A stretch of DNA of 18,415 nucleotides from an uncultured Collinsella sp. (GTDB lineage Bacteria > Actinomycetota > Coriobacteriia > Coriobacteriales > Coriobacteriaceae). Below the pieces are notes generated by a model. The model was not told where the DNA came from and made no database searches. It saw only the letters and a program-made list of their open reading frames with translations. Location of the stretch: positions 1 through 18,415 of the forward strand of contig UQKQ01000021.1 of assembly GCA_900541645.1 (NCBI GenBank), written 5' to 3'. Position numbers and translations under genes: made by a program. Positions within the stretch are counted from its first letter, which is position 1. Every line of letters starts with the position of its first letter. This document shows positions 7,245 through 14,086 of the stretch, piece after piece.

Positions 7245-7943
7245 TTAGGCTGCGCTAGTTTCTTTGTATTCAAAGACTGGCTCTAAGATGTCTTCGATGC
7301 TGCAGTGCAGGACTTTCGCCATATCCCTTACGGTTGTTACCGATGCTTCGTTGATGTTTCTCTGGCGCTGTTCGTACATTTGGATTGAGCGGAGTGATAC
7401 GCCCGATTCGTATGCCAGGTCTTGTTGGGTTTTCTTGAGCCTCTTTCTTGCTTGCGCCAGTTTAGTTTGACGAGGTGTTTTCTTCGCCATATCGCAAATA
7501 AGACGCGCCACACGTTCCTCTGAGGCTTCATGCCAGGGATAGTACAGACCGCGCAGCGCATCAAATGGAACGACATGCAGCAGATCTTCGAAAGACCCCC
7601 CTAAACGCCACTGCAGGTATGCCAGCATCCAGCCCGCCCAATATTCCGGCGTCTTCTCAAATCGATAGGTGCAGTCCGGTATAGGCCTGTTTTGATAGCC
7701 CGATCTTTCAGCGATAAGCGCGAACAGCTCAACGCCCGATTTTCCCGATACGACCCATGCGTTGCCGCGTTCGAACTCGCGAGCTACGCCGCTGAGGCAA
7801 AAGAGTTCAGCAACTTCCGATCCCTCTGCTCCATAATCATTAACGGCATAGTCAAAGCAGTCGCCTAGGTTGTTCATTGCGTCCTCGAGGTAATAGACGG
7901 GATATGTCCTACTCGGCCCACAATCCGTTAACTCTTGGATCAT
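7245..7943 (-). CDS. Two-domain protein with C-terminal XRE helix-turn-helix, partner of the DUF3990 protein (candidate antitoxin)
   Basis: 232 residues. The N-terminal part (about 12-145) is a helical domain with the run YYLEDAMNNLGDCFDYAVND, a VAREFERGN segment and YWAGWMLAYLQW (101-112). From memory, this domain recurs in Firmicute/Coriobacteria proteins beside DUF3990 genes. Residues about 159-222 form a Cro/C1-type helix-turn-helix (LKKTQQDLAYESGVSLRSI). The start at 7943 has GGGAGGG nine bases upstream and overlaps the DUF3990 reading frame by 35 bases, so the two are translationally coupled. A plausible role is to neutralise the partner through the N-domain and repress the operon through the C-domain. 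That is inference from architecture; no such activity can be read from sequence. Confidence 0.8.
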   Translation of the reverse strand: MIQELTDCGPSRTYPVYYLEDAMNNLGDCFDYAVNDYGAEGSEVAELFCLSGVAREFERGNAWVVSGKSGVELFALIAERSGYQNRPIPDCTYRFEKTPEYWAGWMLAYLQWRLGGSFEDLLHVVPFDALRGLYYPWHEASEERVARLICDMAKKTPRQTKLAQARKRLKKTQQDLAYESGVSLRSIQMYEQRQRNINEASVTTVRDMAKVLHCSIEDILEPVFEYKETSAA

Positions 7944-8592
7944 TTAAATCGACCCTCCCTGCCATCAAATCCCTAATGTCGACACCCTCGGTGTCAAATC
8001 CGTTTATCGTATCCAGATACTTACGTCGAGCATTCTGTTCTCGCTCAAATCGTTTGGGATAAAACTCAGCTCCCGAGGCCTGCTTCCAATCGCGGAACCT
8101 GATCGCCGAGAACGCGCGCTCACTCATAAGAGCGTATTGGATGCCCAAATCGCCCAAACGCATAATGAGTTGCAGTTGCCTGAGCGAGATCATGCCGTTA
8201 ACGAACTGTCTTGCAAACGAAAAGTAGGAATCGTCGGCGCGATAGCCTCGAATAACGTCATAGGGAGAAATATCAATCAGGCAGTTATCCAGCAGATAAC
8301 GAAGCCCCTCGCGTGCTACTGGCGTCGAGACATTAAACTCCCGGTTGTCGGCCAAAATCGCAAGCCAATTAAGAATTGAAAACTCCCCGGACTCCAAATC
8401 CAAGACCGCGAGACCATCCATATCGAGCTCATATCGATTCGCGATACCATCGGACTCGGTCCGGCATGCCCATTCCATCGCCATTTCCTCATGTGGCGTG
8501 CAATAAAACCCACGTCCATAGTCGTTGAACTGCTTACATCTATCCAGCGACGGATGCTCGACAACAACCTCCGACCCGTGCCAAAGCTCCAT
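7909..8592 (-). CDS. DUF3990 family protein, ADP-ribosyltransferase-like (candidate toxin)
   Basis: 227 residues with the hallmarks of DUF3990: the N-terminal MELWHGS (His5), the YGRGFYCT motif (25-32, Tyr30), YDVIRGYRADDSYF (111-124), and a C-terminal ALMSERAFSAIRF (154-166). His in HGS and Tyr in GFY fit the H-Y-E layout of diphtheria-toxin-type ADP-ribosyltransferases. I recall DUF3990 being placed in that fold group, but no activity follows from sequence alone. It has no signal peptide, so it acts inside the cell. TAGGAGG stands just before the ATG. It is the first gene of a bicistron with the XRE protein, the toxin-first order seen in some toxin-antitoxin pairs. The small DUF3791 partner often found with such genes is absent. 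Confidence 0.82.
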   Translation of the reverse strand: MELWHGSEVVVEHPSLDRCKQFNDYGRGFYCTPHEEMAMEWACRTESDGIANRYELDMDGLAVLDLESGEFSILNWLAILADNREFNVSTPVAREGLRYLLDNCLIDISPYDVIRGYRADDSYFSFARQFVNGMISLRQLQLIMRLGDLGIQYALMSERAFSAIRFRDWKQASGAEFYPKRFEREQNARRKYLDTINGFDTEGVDIRDLMAGRVDLNDPRVNGLWAE

Positions 8593-8605
8593 ATCGACCT
8601 CCTAA

Positions 8606-8655
8606 AAAATATCACCCCAGTGATAGTTTACCAATAACTATCACTGGGGTGATAT
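8606..8655 (-). promoter_or_regulatory. Perfect 20-bp inverted repeat upstream of the DUF3990/XRE pair (operator-promoter, or engB terminator)
   Basis: ATATCACCCCAGTGATAGTT (8609-8628) is exactly mirrored at 8636-8655 with a 7-base spacer. Each arm itself contains ATCAC-N4-GTGAT, as expected for tandem dimer sites. On the minus strand TTGGTA (8629-8634) and TATTTT (8606-8611) are 17 bases apart and could be -35/-10 boxes enclosing one arm, but the transcript would then begin at or inside the AGGAGG (8598-8603). The alternative is an intrinsic terminator for engB, because the hairpin is followed by T6 on the minus strand. The half-site substructure favours an operator; the two roles are not exclusive. 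Confidence 0.55.
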
Positions 8656-8686
8656 AGATGAGAGCTTTTGAGGGGATGCTGCCCGA

Positions 8687-9277
8687 TTAGAGGCAGGCCT
8701 CGGCGATGCGGCGCTTGAGTTCGTCGATGCCGGTGCCGGTCTGGGAGCTCGTGATGATTACATTCTCGGCCGGGACGTTGAGCTGCTTTTTGATGGCTGC
8801 TGCCTGGCGGGCCTGCTGGGTGCGGCTGAGCTTGTCGGCTTTGGTGAGGCAGACGATAAAGTTGAACTCGTTGCCCTGTAGGTAGTCAATCATGTCGTGG
8901 TCGAGCTTGCTGGGGTCGTGACGAATGTCCACCAGCGAGACGACCAAGTTAAAGCTGCGCTCGGAGTCGAAGAAGTCGCCGATGAGCTCGGCCCAACGGT
9001 CGCGCTCGGCCTTGGAGCGACGGGCGAAACCGTAACCCGGCAGGTCCACGAAATGCACGTCGTCGGCCTCAAAGAAGTTGATGTTGCTCGTCTTGCCCGG
9101 CGTGCTGGAAACCTTGACCAGGTTCTTGCGGCCAAAGAGCTTGTTCATAATCGACGACTTGCCCACGTTGGAGCGGCCGACAAAGCTCACCTCGGGGCAG
9201 GTGGACTCGGGAATCTGCGAAACCTTGCCGTAGCTGGCGACGAACTTGGCAAGCTGGTAGTTAATGGAATCGGCCAT
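8687..9277 (-). CDS. engB: Ribosome biogenesis GTPase EngB/YsxC/YihA
   Basis: TRAFAC-class GTPase needed for large ribosomal subunit assembly; cytosolic. The 196-residue length is usual. All G motifs are visible: G1 GRSNVGKSS (34-42), G2 around TPGKT (59-63), G3 DLPGYG (78-83), G4 TKAD (145-148) and G5 SSQTG near 178. The ATG at 9277 is chosen over a GTG two codons upstream because AAGGAG lies five bases before it. It follows mtnN with a 38-base gap and no terminator, so the two are probably co-transcribed. Confidence 0.95.
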   Translation of the reverse strand: MADSINYQLAKFVASYGKVSQIPESTCPEVSFVGRSNVGKSSIMNKLFGRKNLVKVSSTPGKTSNINFFEADDVHFVDLPGYGFARRSKAERDRWAELIGDFFDSERSFNLVVSLVDIRHDPSKLDHDMIDYLQGNEFNFIVCLTKADKLSRTQQARQAAAIKKQLNVPAENVIITSSQTGTGIDELKRRIAEACL

Positions 9278-9315
9278 GGACACTCCTTGGTCGTAGGTTC
9301 TTACAAATAGACGCG

Positions 9316-10056
9316 CTATTGCGCAGCGGCAATGCGGCGGACGATATCGAGCGTAATGCCACTCGCGGTACGGGCATACTCGAACAGGTCGAACTCACGG
9401 TCGCAAATCGCATCGTACGCCTCGTCACAATTATCGCTGATAGCGCGCAACACCAGGCAATCGACACCATTTTTAGTTGCGACATGGGCAATCGCCGCGC
9501 CCTCCATGCCAATACAATCGGCATGCGTCGCCTCGATAGCGTCGTTGCGCATGGCGGCACCCGTCACAAAACGGTTGCCCGTGGCAATCGTGCCGACCAG
9601 GAACTGCTTGGTGCCCTCGTTCGAAGCGGCTGCATTTGTCGAAGCATTGACAAAGCCACGCTCAGCAAGCACATCGGCAGCAATATCGACCAGCGCAGGC
9701 GTCGAGCCAAACTCCTCGAGCCCCGGTGCAGACTCGGCGATAAGCGCGGTATCGGTATCCAGATAGCGCAGGCGTTTGCCAATGACTACGTCGTCGATAT
9801 GGAGCTTGGGGTTCAAACCGCCTGCAATGCCCGAAAACACAACAGCCTGCGGAGCATACTTGCTAATGAGGTGCTGTGTTGCGGCGGCAGCGTTCACGGT
9901 ACCCATGCCCGCCGTTGTGGCGACAACTGTCAGTCCGTCGAGCCCGCCGGCCACAACGTTCAAGCCCGCCTCCTGTACCATGCAAACGTTACTCAACTCT
10001 TCCTTAATCTGCATGATCTCTTTTTCGAGCGCACCGATAATCGCGATGGTAGCCAT
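9316..10056 (-). CDS. mtnN: 5'-methylthioadenosine/S-adenosylhomocysteine nucleosidase
   Basis: Hydrolyses methylthioadenosine and S-adenosylhomocysteine to adenine plus the thio-ribose, clearing by-products of SAM use; cytosolic. The 246-residue product matches the family: IIGALEKEI with the catalytic-region Glu13, FSGIAGGL (74-81), GMEGAAIAHV with Glu185, and the catalytic Asp208 in RAISDNCDE. The ATG at 10056 is preferred to a TTG four codons upstream (10068), because GGGGA stands six bases before it and the family starts with this first strand. It is first in a probable mtnN-engB transcript. I saw no convincing -35/-10 pair in 10057-10134. Confidence 0.95.
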   Translation of the reverse strand: MATIAIIGALEKEIMQIKEELSNVCMVQEAGLNVVAGGLDGLTVVATTAGMGTVNAAAATQHLISKYAPQAVVFSGIAGGLNPKLHIDDVVIGKRLRYLDTDTALIAESAPGLEEFGSTPALVDIAADVLAERGFVNASTNAAASNEGTKQFLVGTIATGNRFVTGAAMRNDAIEATHADCIGMEGAAIAHVATKNGVDCLVLRAISDNCDEAYDAICDREFDLFEYARTASGITLDIVRRIAAAQ

Positions 10057-10134
10057 GCCATTCCCCAAACCTATACGAAATACTCAACCACGGTATGGTA
10101 CCAGCATTTTGTTTGACCTCGCCAAACGAACACG

Positions 10135-10356
10135 CTAAGCCAGCGTAGCGCGGGTATCATAGAGCGCCTTGGCGATGGCAGTCACAACCTCACTCGAATG
10201 GTCGCTCCATGGCATCGATGTCATGATGCTCATAATGTAGGTGTCGCCGTCAACATCAATGAGGCCAGCATCGCACGTCGCATTGCAACCTGCCTCGCTG
10301 ATCCAGCCGGCCTTGTTGCGCACCAAAGCTTGGTCGTCCGCAATGCCATCGCGCAC
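10135..10356 (-). pseudogene. C-terminal remnant of a class A beta-lactamase-like serine hydrolase
   Basis: 73 codons whose product resembles only the end of the family. DGIADDQALVRNKAGW recalls the segment with the conserved K-[TS]-G motif, here altered to KAG, and is followed by CDAGLIDVDGDTYIMSIMT, the final strands. The catalytic S-x-x-K and SDN regions are missing. The only start is a GTG, with an in-frame TGA directly upstream and no ribosome-binding site. The fragment stops at the arm of the palindromic element at 10353-10383, so the 5' part of the gene seems to have been removed at that element. Family assignment rests on pattern recognition. Confidence 0.6.
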
Positions 10357-10392
10357 TCATTTATGTCTGTCCCCAATGAGTGCCCTTGGGGA
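10353..10392. repeat. Two overlapping, mutually exclusive hairpins after pflA
   Basis: GCACTCATT (10353-10361) pairs perfectly with AATGAGTGC (10375-10383). TCCCCAA (10370-10376) pairs perfectly with TTGGGGA (10386-10392). The two stems share bases, so only one can form at a time. The element lies just past the pflA stop and may serve as its transcript end. The GGGGACAGACAT core looks like a dispersed REP-type sequence. Confidence 0.65.
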
Positions 10393-10406
10393 GCGAAAAT
10401 GGCTCG

Positions 10407-11225
10407 CTAGCCGATGGCGTTTTTGAGTTCCGCACGGCGCTTTTTCATGCCGGCCATGACGGCGTTGCGCAGCTCGGGCATGCGCGCGGTATCCATCTGT
10501 GGAACGCCCTCGAGCTTATAGGGAATGCCCAATTGCTCGTACTTGACGACACCCATCGTGTGATACGGCAGCATTTCCAGGCCCACCACGTTGTGCCATG
10601 GAGCGATGAGGCGGCCGAGCGCCTCGCACTCCTCAACCGTATCGGTAATGCCGGGCACCACCACGTGGCGGATAACGACCTTAATCTTGCGACGGGCAAG
10701 CTCATCGCCAAACGCCAGAATGCGTGCGGGATCGCAACCGGTCAGCTTTTTATGCTCGACGGGATCGGCGTGTTTAATGTCGAGCAGCACCATATCGGTC
10801 TCGTTGAGTACGGCATCGAACTTCTCGGGATGGTTGGGGTCAAACGCATAGCCGCAGCTGTCGAGGCAGGTATGCACGCGGCCATCGGGGTTGTTGTGCA
10901 TTGCACGGAACAGATCGGCCAAAAACTCGGGCTGCAGGAGCGGCTCGCCACCCGAAACCGTAATGCCGCCGCTGCGGTAAAACTCATGGTTACTCTGGAA
11001 CTCGTCCATCAGGTGCTCGACAGTCACCATGGTGCCGCCGTTAACAGACCAAGTATCGGGATTGTGGCAATACGCGCAGCGCATGGGACAGCCTTGGACA
11101 AACACTACGAAGCGGATGCCGGGACCGTCGACCGTTCCCATCGTCTCGATCGAATGCACGCGACCCAGGGCAAACGCAGAGTCCTCGGGACGAGCGTCCA
11201 CACCCTCGAGCGTCATCTCAGCCAT
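10407..11225 (-). CDS. pflA: Pyruvate formate-lyase activating enzyme
   Basis: Radical-SAM enzyme that installs the glycyl radical on pyruvate formate-lyase under anaerobic conditions; cytosolic. The 272-residue product has the 4Fe-4S motif CPMRCAYC (Cys46, Cys50, Cys53), the upstream VDGPGIRFVVFVQGC signature, and the SAM-binding SGGEP (91-95). AAGG eight bases before the ATG at 11225 supports this start. The target lyase gene (pflB) is not in the window. A closely related glycyl-radical activase is possible, but the VDGPGIR signature and length fit PflA well. Confidence 0.92.
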   Translation of the reverse strand: MAEMTLEGVDARPEDSAFALGRVHSIETMGTVDGPGIRFVVFVQGCPMRCAYCHNPDTWSVNGGTMVTVEHLMDEFQSNHEFYRSGGITVSGGEPLLQPEFLADLFRAMHNNPDGRVHTCLDSCGYAFDPNHPEKFDAVLNETDMVLLDIKHADPVEHKKLTGCDPARILAFGDELARRKIKVVIRHVVVPGITDTVEECEALGRLIAPWHNVVGLEMLPYHTMGVVKYEQLGIPYKLEGVPQMDTARMPELRNAVMAGMKKRRAELKNAIG

Positions 11226-11274
11226 TCCCGCTACCTTGCCTCTCTTTGGTTTTAGTTACATAAATACCAGAGCC

Positions 11275-11280
11275 ATTCTA
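11275..11280 (-). promoter_or_regulatory. Possible -10 box for pflA
   Basis: TAGAAT on the minus strand, preceded by TGGGC, lies 50 bases before the pflA ATG. No good -35 box stands 16-18 bases upstream, so this is a weak call. Confidence 0.3.
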
Positions 11281-11347
11281 GCCCATACGCATGATGGCGA
11301 AACGGTTTAGCGGCCAATTGGGTTGTTCTATTTGACCCCACGCAAGA

Positions 11348-11380
11348 GCGGCGGGTAGGTTGTCGCAACCCGCCCGCCGC
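11348..11380 (-). terminator. Stem-loop downstream of the DegV gene
   Basis: GCGGCGGGT (11348-11356) and GGTTG (11358-11362) pair with 11366-11380 around a 3-base loop, with one mismatch and one G-U. It is a very stable hairpin 31 bases past the DegV stop. There is no U-tract, so it may act as a transcript-end stabiliser instead of a classic terminator. Confidence 0.5.
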
Positions 11381-11411
11381 CGAGGCAATAGAAATCGATA
11401 GACGCCAGGCC

Positions 11412-12266
11412 TTACGCCTTGAGCGTGAGCACCGCGCCGAAGGCGGTCGGGCCGCAATGGCTCGAGATGACGCCGCCGACCTGAGTCCAGGTAATGTCCT
11501 TAAAGCCCAGGTCGTGCGCATAGACTTCCATGTCGTCGCGCAGCTCCTGGGAAAGGCCTACCGAATACGCCAGGCCAATGTGCGAGTAGTCAATCTCGCC
11601 CTTCGCAACCATGTGGTCAATAAAGGCGCGGGCGCACTTGAGCATAGAGCCGCGGAACTTCTTGGTTGCCACGAACTTGCCGCCCGTCACCTCAATGCAG
11701 GGCTTAATCTTGAGCAGGTGGGCGCCAAGGAATGCCACGTTGGACAGACGACCGCCCGCCTTAAGGAAGGCTAGGTCGGTAGGAACAAAGCCCAGCAGCA
11801 CACGGTCCATGACGGAATTCGTATATGCAAAGATCTCGTCGACGGTGGCATCGGGGTGAGCCTCGATGTATTTAGCGGTCTCGACGACAACGAGCGACTG
11901 GCCCACCGAGACAAAACGCGTGTCCATGGAGAACACGTAGTCGCGCCCCTGGGCCGCAATCTTGGAGGATTGATGCGAGCAGGTCGTGGCCTCGGAGTAC
12001 GCAAGATGCAGAATGGTCGCATCGGGCTGCTCGGCATGGATACGGTCATACACGTGAGCAAAATCCGCAGGCGCGCAGCCACTGGTCTTGGGCATTACGC
12101 CAAACTCGTTGCAGCGCGAGTAAATCTCGAGCGGATCGATGGAGCCGTCCTCGACGGTCTCGTCACCAATCGTGACATGCATAGGCACGCGCACGATGCC
12201 GTAGCGTTCGCAGAGCTCTGGCGTCACATCCGAACCAGATTCAACCACGATTACGTACTTGCCCAT
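11412..12266 (-). CDS. DegV/FakB-family fatty-acid-binding protein
   Basis: DegV-family proteins bind a fatty acid in a deep pocket; FakB members present it to the kinase FakA. The 284-residue product has the family's N-terminal VIVVESGSDVTPEL (6-19), the TSGCAP motif (61-66) that corresponds to the carboxylate-binding loop, and a C-terminal GGVISSHCGPTAFGAVL. The ATG at 12266 is chosen because the family begins with this strand; the ribosome-binding site is weak. The frame stays open upstream to 12377, but that stretch is the hairpin-rich leader. No fakA gene is nearby, so FakB function is inferred from the family only. Confidence 0.9.
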   Translation of the reverse strand: MGKYVIVVESGSDVTPELCERYGIVRVPMHVTIGDETVEDGSIDPLEIYSRCNEFGVMPKTSGCAPADFAHVYDRIHAEQPDATILHLAYSEATTCSHQSSKIAAQGRDYVFSMDTRFVSVGQSLVVVETAKYIEAHPDATVDEIFAYTNSVMDRVLLGFVPTDLAFLKAGGRLSNVAFLGAHLLKIKPCIEVTGGKFVATKKFRGSMLKCARAFIDHMVAKGEIDYSHIGLAYSVGLSQELRDDMEVYAHDLGFKDITWTQVGGVISSHCGPTAFGAVLTLKA

Positions 12267-12313
12267 TATTATCACGACCCATCTCGACATTGGCTTTTCA
12301 ATACATGGCACGC

Positions 12314-12390
12314 GCCGCCGCACTGTTGCACAACGGCGGCAGAGCGCCAAAGAGACGCCGCCCCTTGCACACAACAAAGGACAGCGTCTC
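12314..12390 (-). promoter_or_regulatory. Structured 5' leader of the DegV gene
   Basis: Two stem-loops precede the DegV start. GAGACGC (12384-12390 on the minus strand) pairs with GCGTCTC (12352-12358) and is followed by TTTGG. GCCGCCG/CGGCGGC (12314-12320 with 12334-12340) forms the second. A TAGAAT at 12417-12422 is a possible -10 box upstream. This layout would suit an attenuator-type leader, but it matches no riboswitch class I know. The remainder of 12267-12542 holds no gene; it has a weak CGTGC/GCACG hairpin (12527-12541) after the upstream gene and two AAACGGTAG direct repeats. Confidence 0.4.
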
Positions 12391-12542
12391 CCTGGAAAAC
12401 TCCGTGCTTATCTGAGATTCTACACGGTTTATTAATAGGTGTTACTTACTCCGCAAACGGTAGCTATACGCGATAAACGGTAGTTCGCTGCGGCAACTGC
12501 AACACATTCCGCCCAGCAAGTCCAATCGTGCTCCACGCACGG

Positions 12543-13991
12543 TTAATGCGCGAGGCGGTAGAACTCCATCGACGCCGCACCTTCGGCATGCAACCCCATC
12601 GCCGGAACCGCCGGCGAATAGGTACGGCTCGTAAGTGCCGCCTCGCCGCCATTTGCAAAAATCTCGACCATCGTAGTGTCCGAAAGCACGCGCAGGTCGC
12701 GAAGCTCGCTGAGCTCGATCGACCTTTGGTCGCGCCCATAGCCTTCGTCACCCATGTCGAGGGTAAGCATCCCGTCCGCATAACGTACAAAGACACCCTT
12801 GCGGATTTCGAGCTCGACCATCTTGGCGCCCTCGCAGGAAACCACAAGATCAAACAGGCGGCCCGGCTCCTCAACGGTTTCACCGCCTGTCGCGCGAACG
12901 CAGCCGCCGCGCATCCTCTCAATCTCGTACGCCGGCTGCTGGCAGAGCTTACCATCGCGTATGCTCAGCTCTCGCGGCACCGTCAACGCGCACTGCCACC
13001 CGCGCGCCACCGTCGGGTTTTCTGCCGTCGCGTCGGGGCAACCCGACCATCCGATCATCAAACGCCGGCCTGCAGCATCCTCAAAGGACTGCGGAGCATA
13101 GAAATCAAAACCGGCATCGACCATCGGAGGCATGCCCTGCCTGACGATTTTAAAGCTCGGCGCCTCCCAATCGGCCTCGATGGAGAACCACACGCACTGA
13201 TGTGGATTGCGGTAACGCCAACCATCGGCAGGCACACCCTGCGGACAGCAAACGAGAATAAGCTCACCATCGAGCTCAAACAGATCGGGGCACTCCCACA
13301 TAAAGCCAAGCTTCTCGCCCAGCTCAATGCGCGTCGCATAGCTCCAGACCTCTAGATCGCGCGAGGTATAGACAAGCACGCAGCCGCGATCGTCTTTCGT
13401 ACGAGCGCCCAGAACCATGTAGTAGATACCGTCGTGTTCAAGGATCTTGGGGTCGCGCACATGCGTACCGATATCGTCGGGGTAATCGACTGGTCCAACA
13501 GCCATGCGCTTCTCGCCCAATTCGTCGGGGTTCTCGGCAACCATATGAATCTGGTTTTGCTCACGGCCCGTCAACACGTAGTCGTAATCATCGCGGTCAA
13601 AATGCTTGACGTTGCCGGTATAGAAGTAGTGAATCTTGCCATCACGTACAAAGGCAGAACCAGAATACGCTCCGCTCGAATCCAAATCGGAATCGGGGAA
13701 CAGCACGGGGCCGTGATTCTCGTACGTCACAAAATCCTTTGTCGTCAGATGGTTCCAAAGCACTGGACCGCCATGCGCAGCATCGAACGGATCGTATTGA
13801 TGATAGATGTGATACGTATCACCAATCTGAACCAAACCGTTGGGGTCGTTGAGCCAGCCAAGCTCAGGCTCCACATGGAACAGGAGCCTATCGGGGTCAG
13901 ACGCGATGCGACCCGCCGTCTCATCCTGTCCGGCACGCCACTGCTCATAGTCCGCGCGTGTCACCTTATTGTTTTGATTAAACATCGCCAT
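12543..13991 (-). CDS. scrB: Sucrose-6-phosphate hydrolase (GH32)
   Basis: Cleaves sucrose 6-phosphate, delivered by a sucrose PTS, into glucose 6-phosphate and fructose; cytosolic, no signal peptide. The 482-residue product carries all three GH32 signatures: WLNDPNG with nucleophile Asp49, the RDP motif (179-181), and ECPD with acid/base Glu233, followed by the family's C-terminal beta-sandwich. The ATG at 13991 or the one two codons later (13985) are both possible; AGAAGG lies slightly nearer than ideal to the first. It is the last gene of the lacI-GH32-EIIBC-scrB cluster. If it hydrolyses unphosphorylated fructosides instead, sequence alone cannot tell. Confidence 0.92.
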   Translation of the reverse strand: MAMFNQNNKVTRADYEQWRAGQDETAGRIASDPDRLLFHVEPELGWLNDPNGLVQIGDTYHIYHQYDPFDAAHGGPVLWNHLTTKDFVTYENHGPVLFPDSDLDSSGAYSGSAFVRDGKIHYFYTGNVKHFDRDDYDYVLTGREQNQIHMVAENPDELGEKRMAVGPVDYPDDIGTHVRDPKILEHDGIYYMVLGARTKDDRGCVLVYTSRDLEVWSYATRIELGEKLGFMWECPDLFELDGELILVCCPQGVPADGWRYRNPHQCVWFSIEADWEAPSFKIVRQGMPPMVDAGFDFYAPQSFEDAAGRRLMIGWSGCPDATAENPTVARGWQCALTVPRELSIRDGKLCQQPAYEIERMRGGCVRATGGETVEEPGRLFDLVVSCEGAKMVELEIRKGVFVRYADGMLTLDMGDEGYGRDQRSIELSELRDLRVLSDTTMVEIFANGGEAALTSRTYSPAVPAMGLHAEGAASMEFYRLAH

Positions 13992-14009
13992 TGACCTTCT
14001 CGTCTATAG

Positions 14010-14047
14010 GGAAGGACGCCCGACTCACACGAGCCGAACGCCCTTCC
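14010..14047 (-). terminator. Hairpin between the EIIBC gene and scrB
   Basis: GGAAGG (14010-14015) pairs with CCTTCC (14042-14047), and inner pairs bring the stem to a 4-base ACAC loop (14027-14030) with a few mismatches. No U-tract follows, so it may be an mRNA processing or stability hairpin that sets scrB level apart from the upstream genes. Confidence 0.5.
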
Positions 14048-14086
14048 TCAAATGGACTTATCCGCACATTACACTGAATGGCTCAA

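Noticed and set aside
12267..12377. In-frame N-terminal extension of the DegV protein
   Set aside because: The extra 37 residues are Arg/Cys-rich, unlike the family, and coincide with stable leader hairpins.
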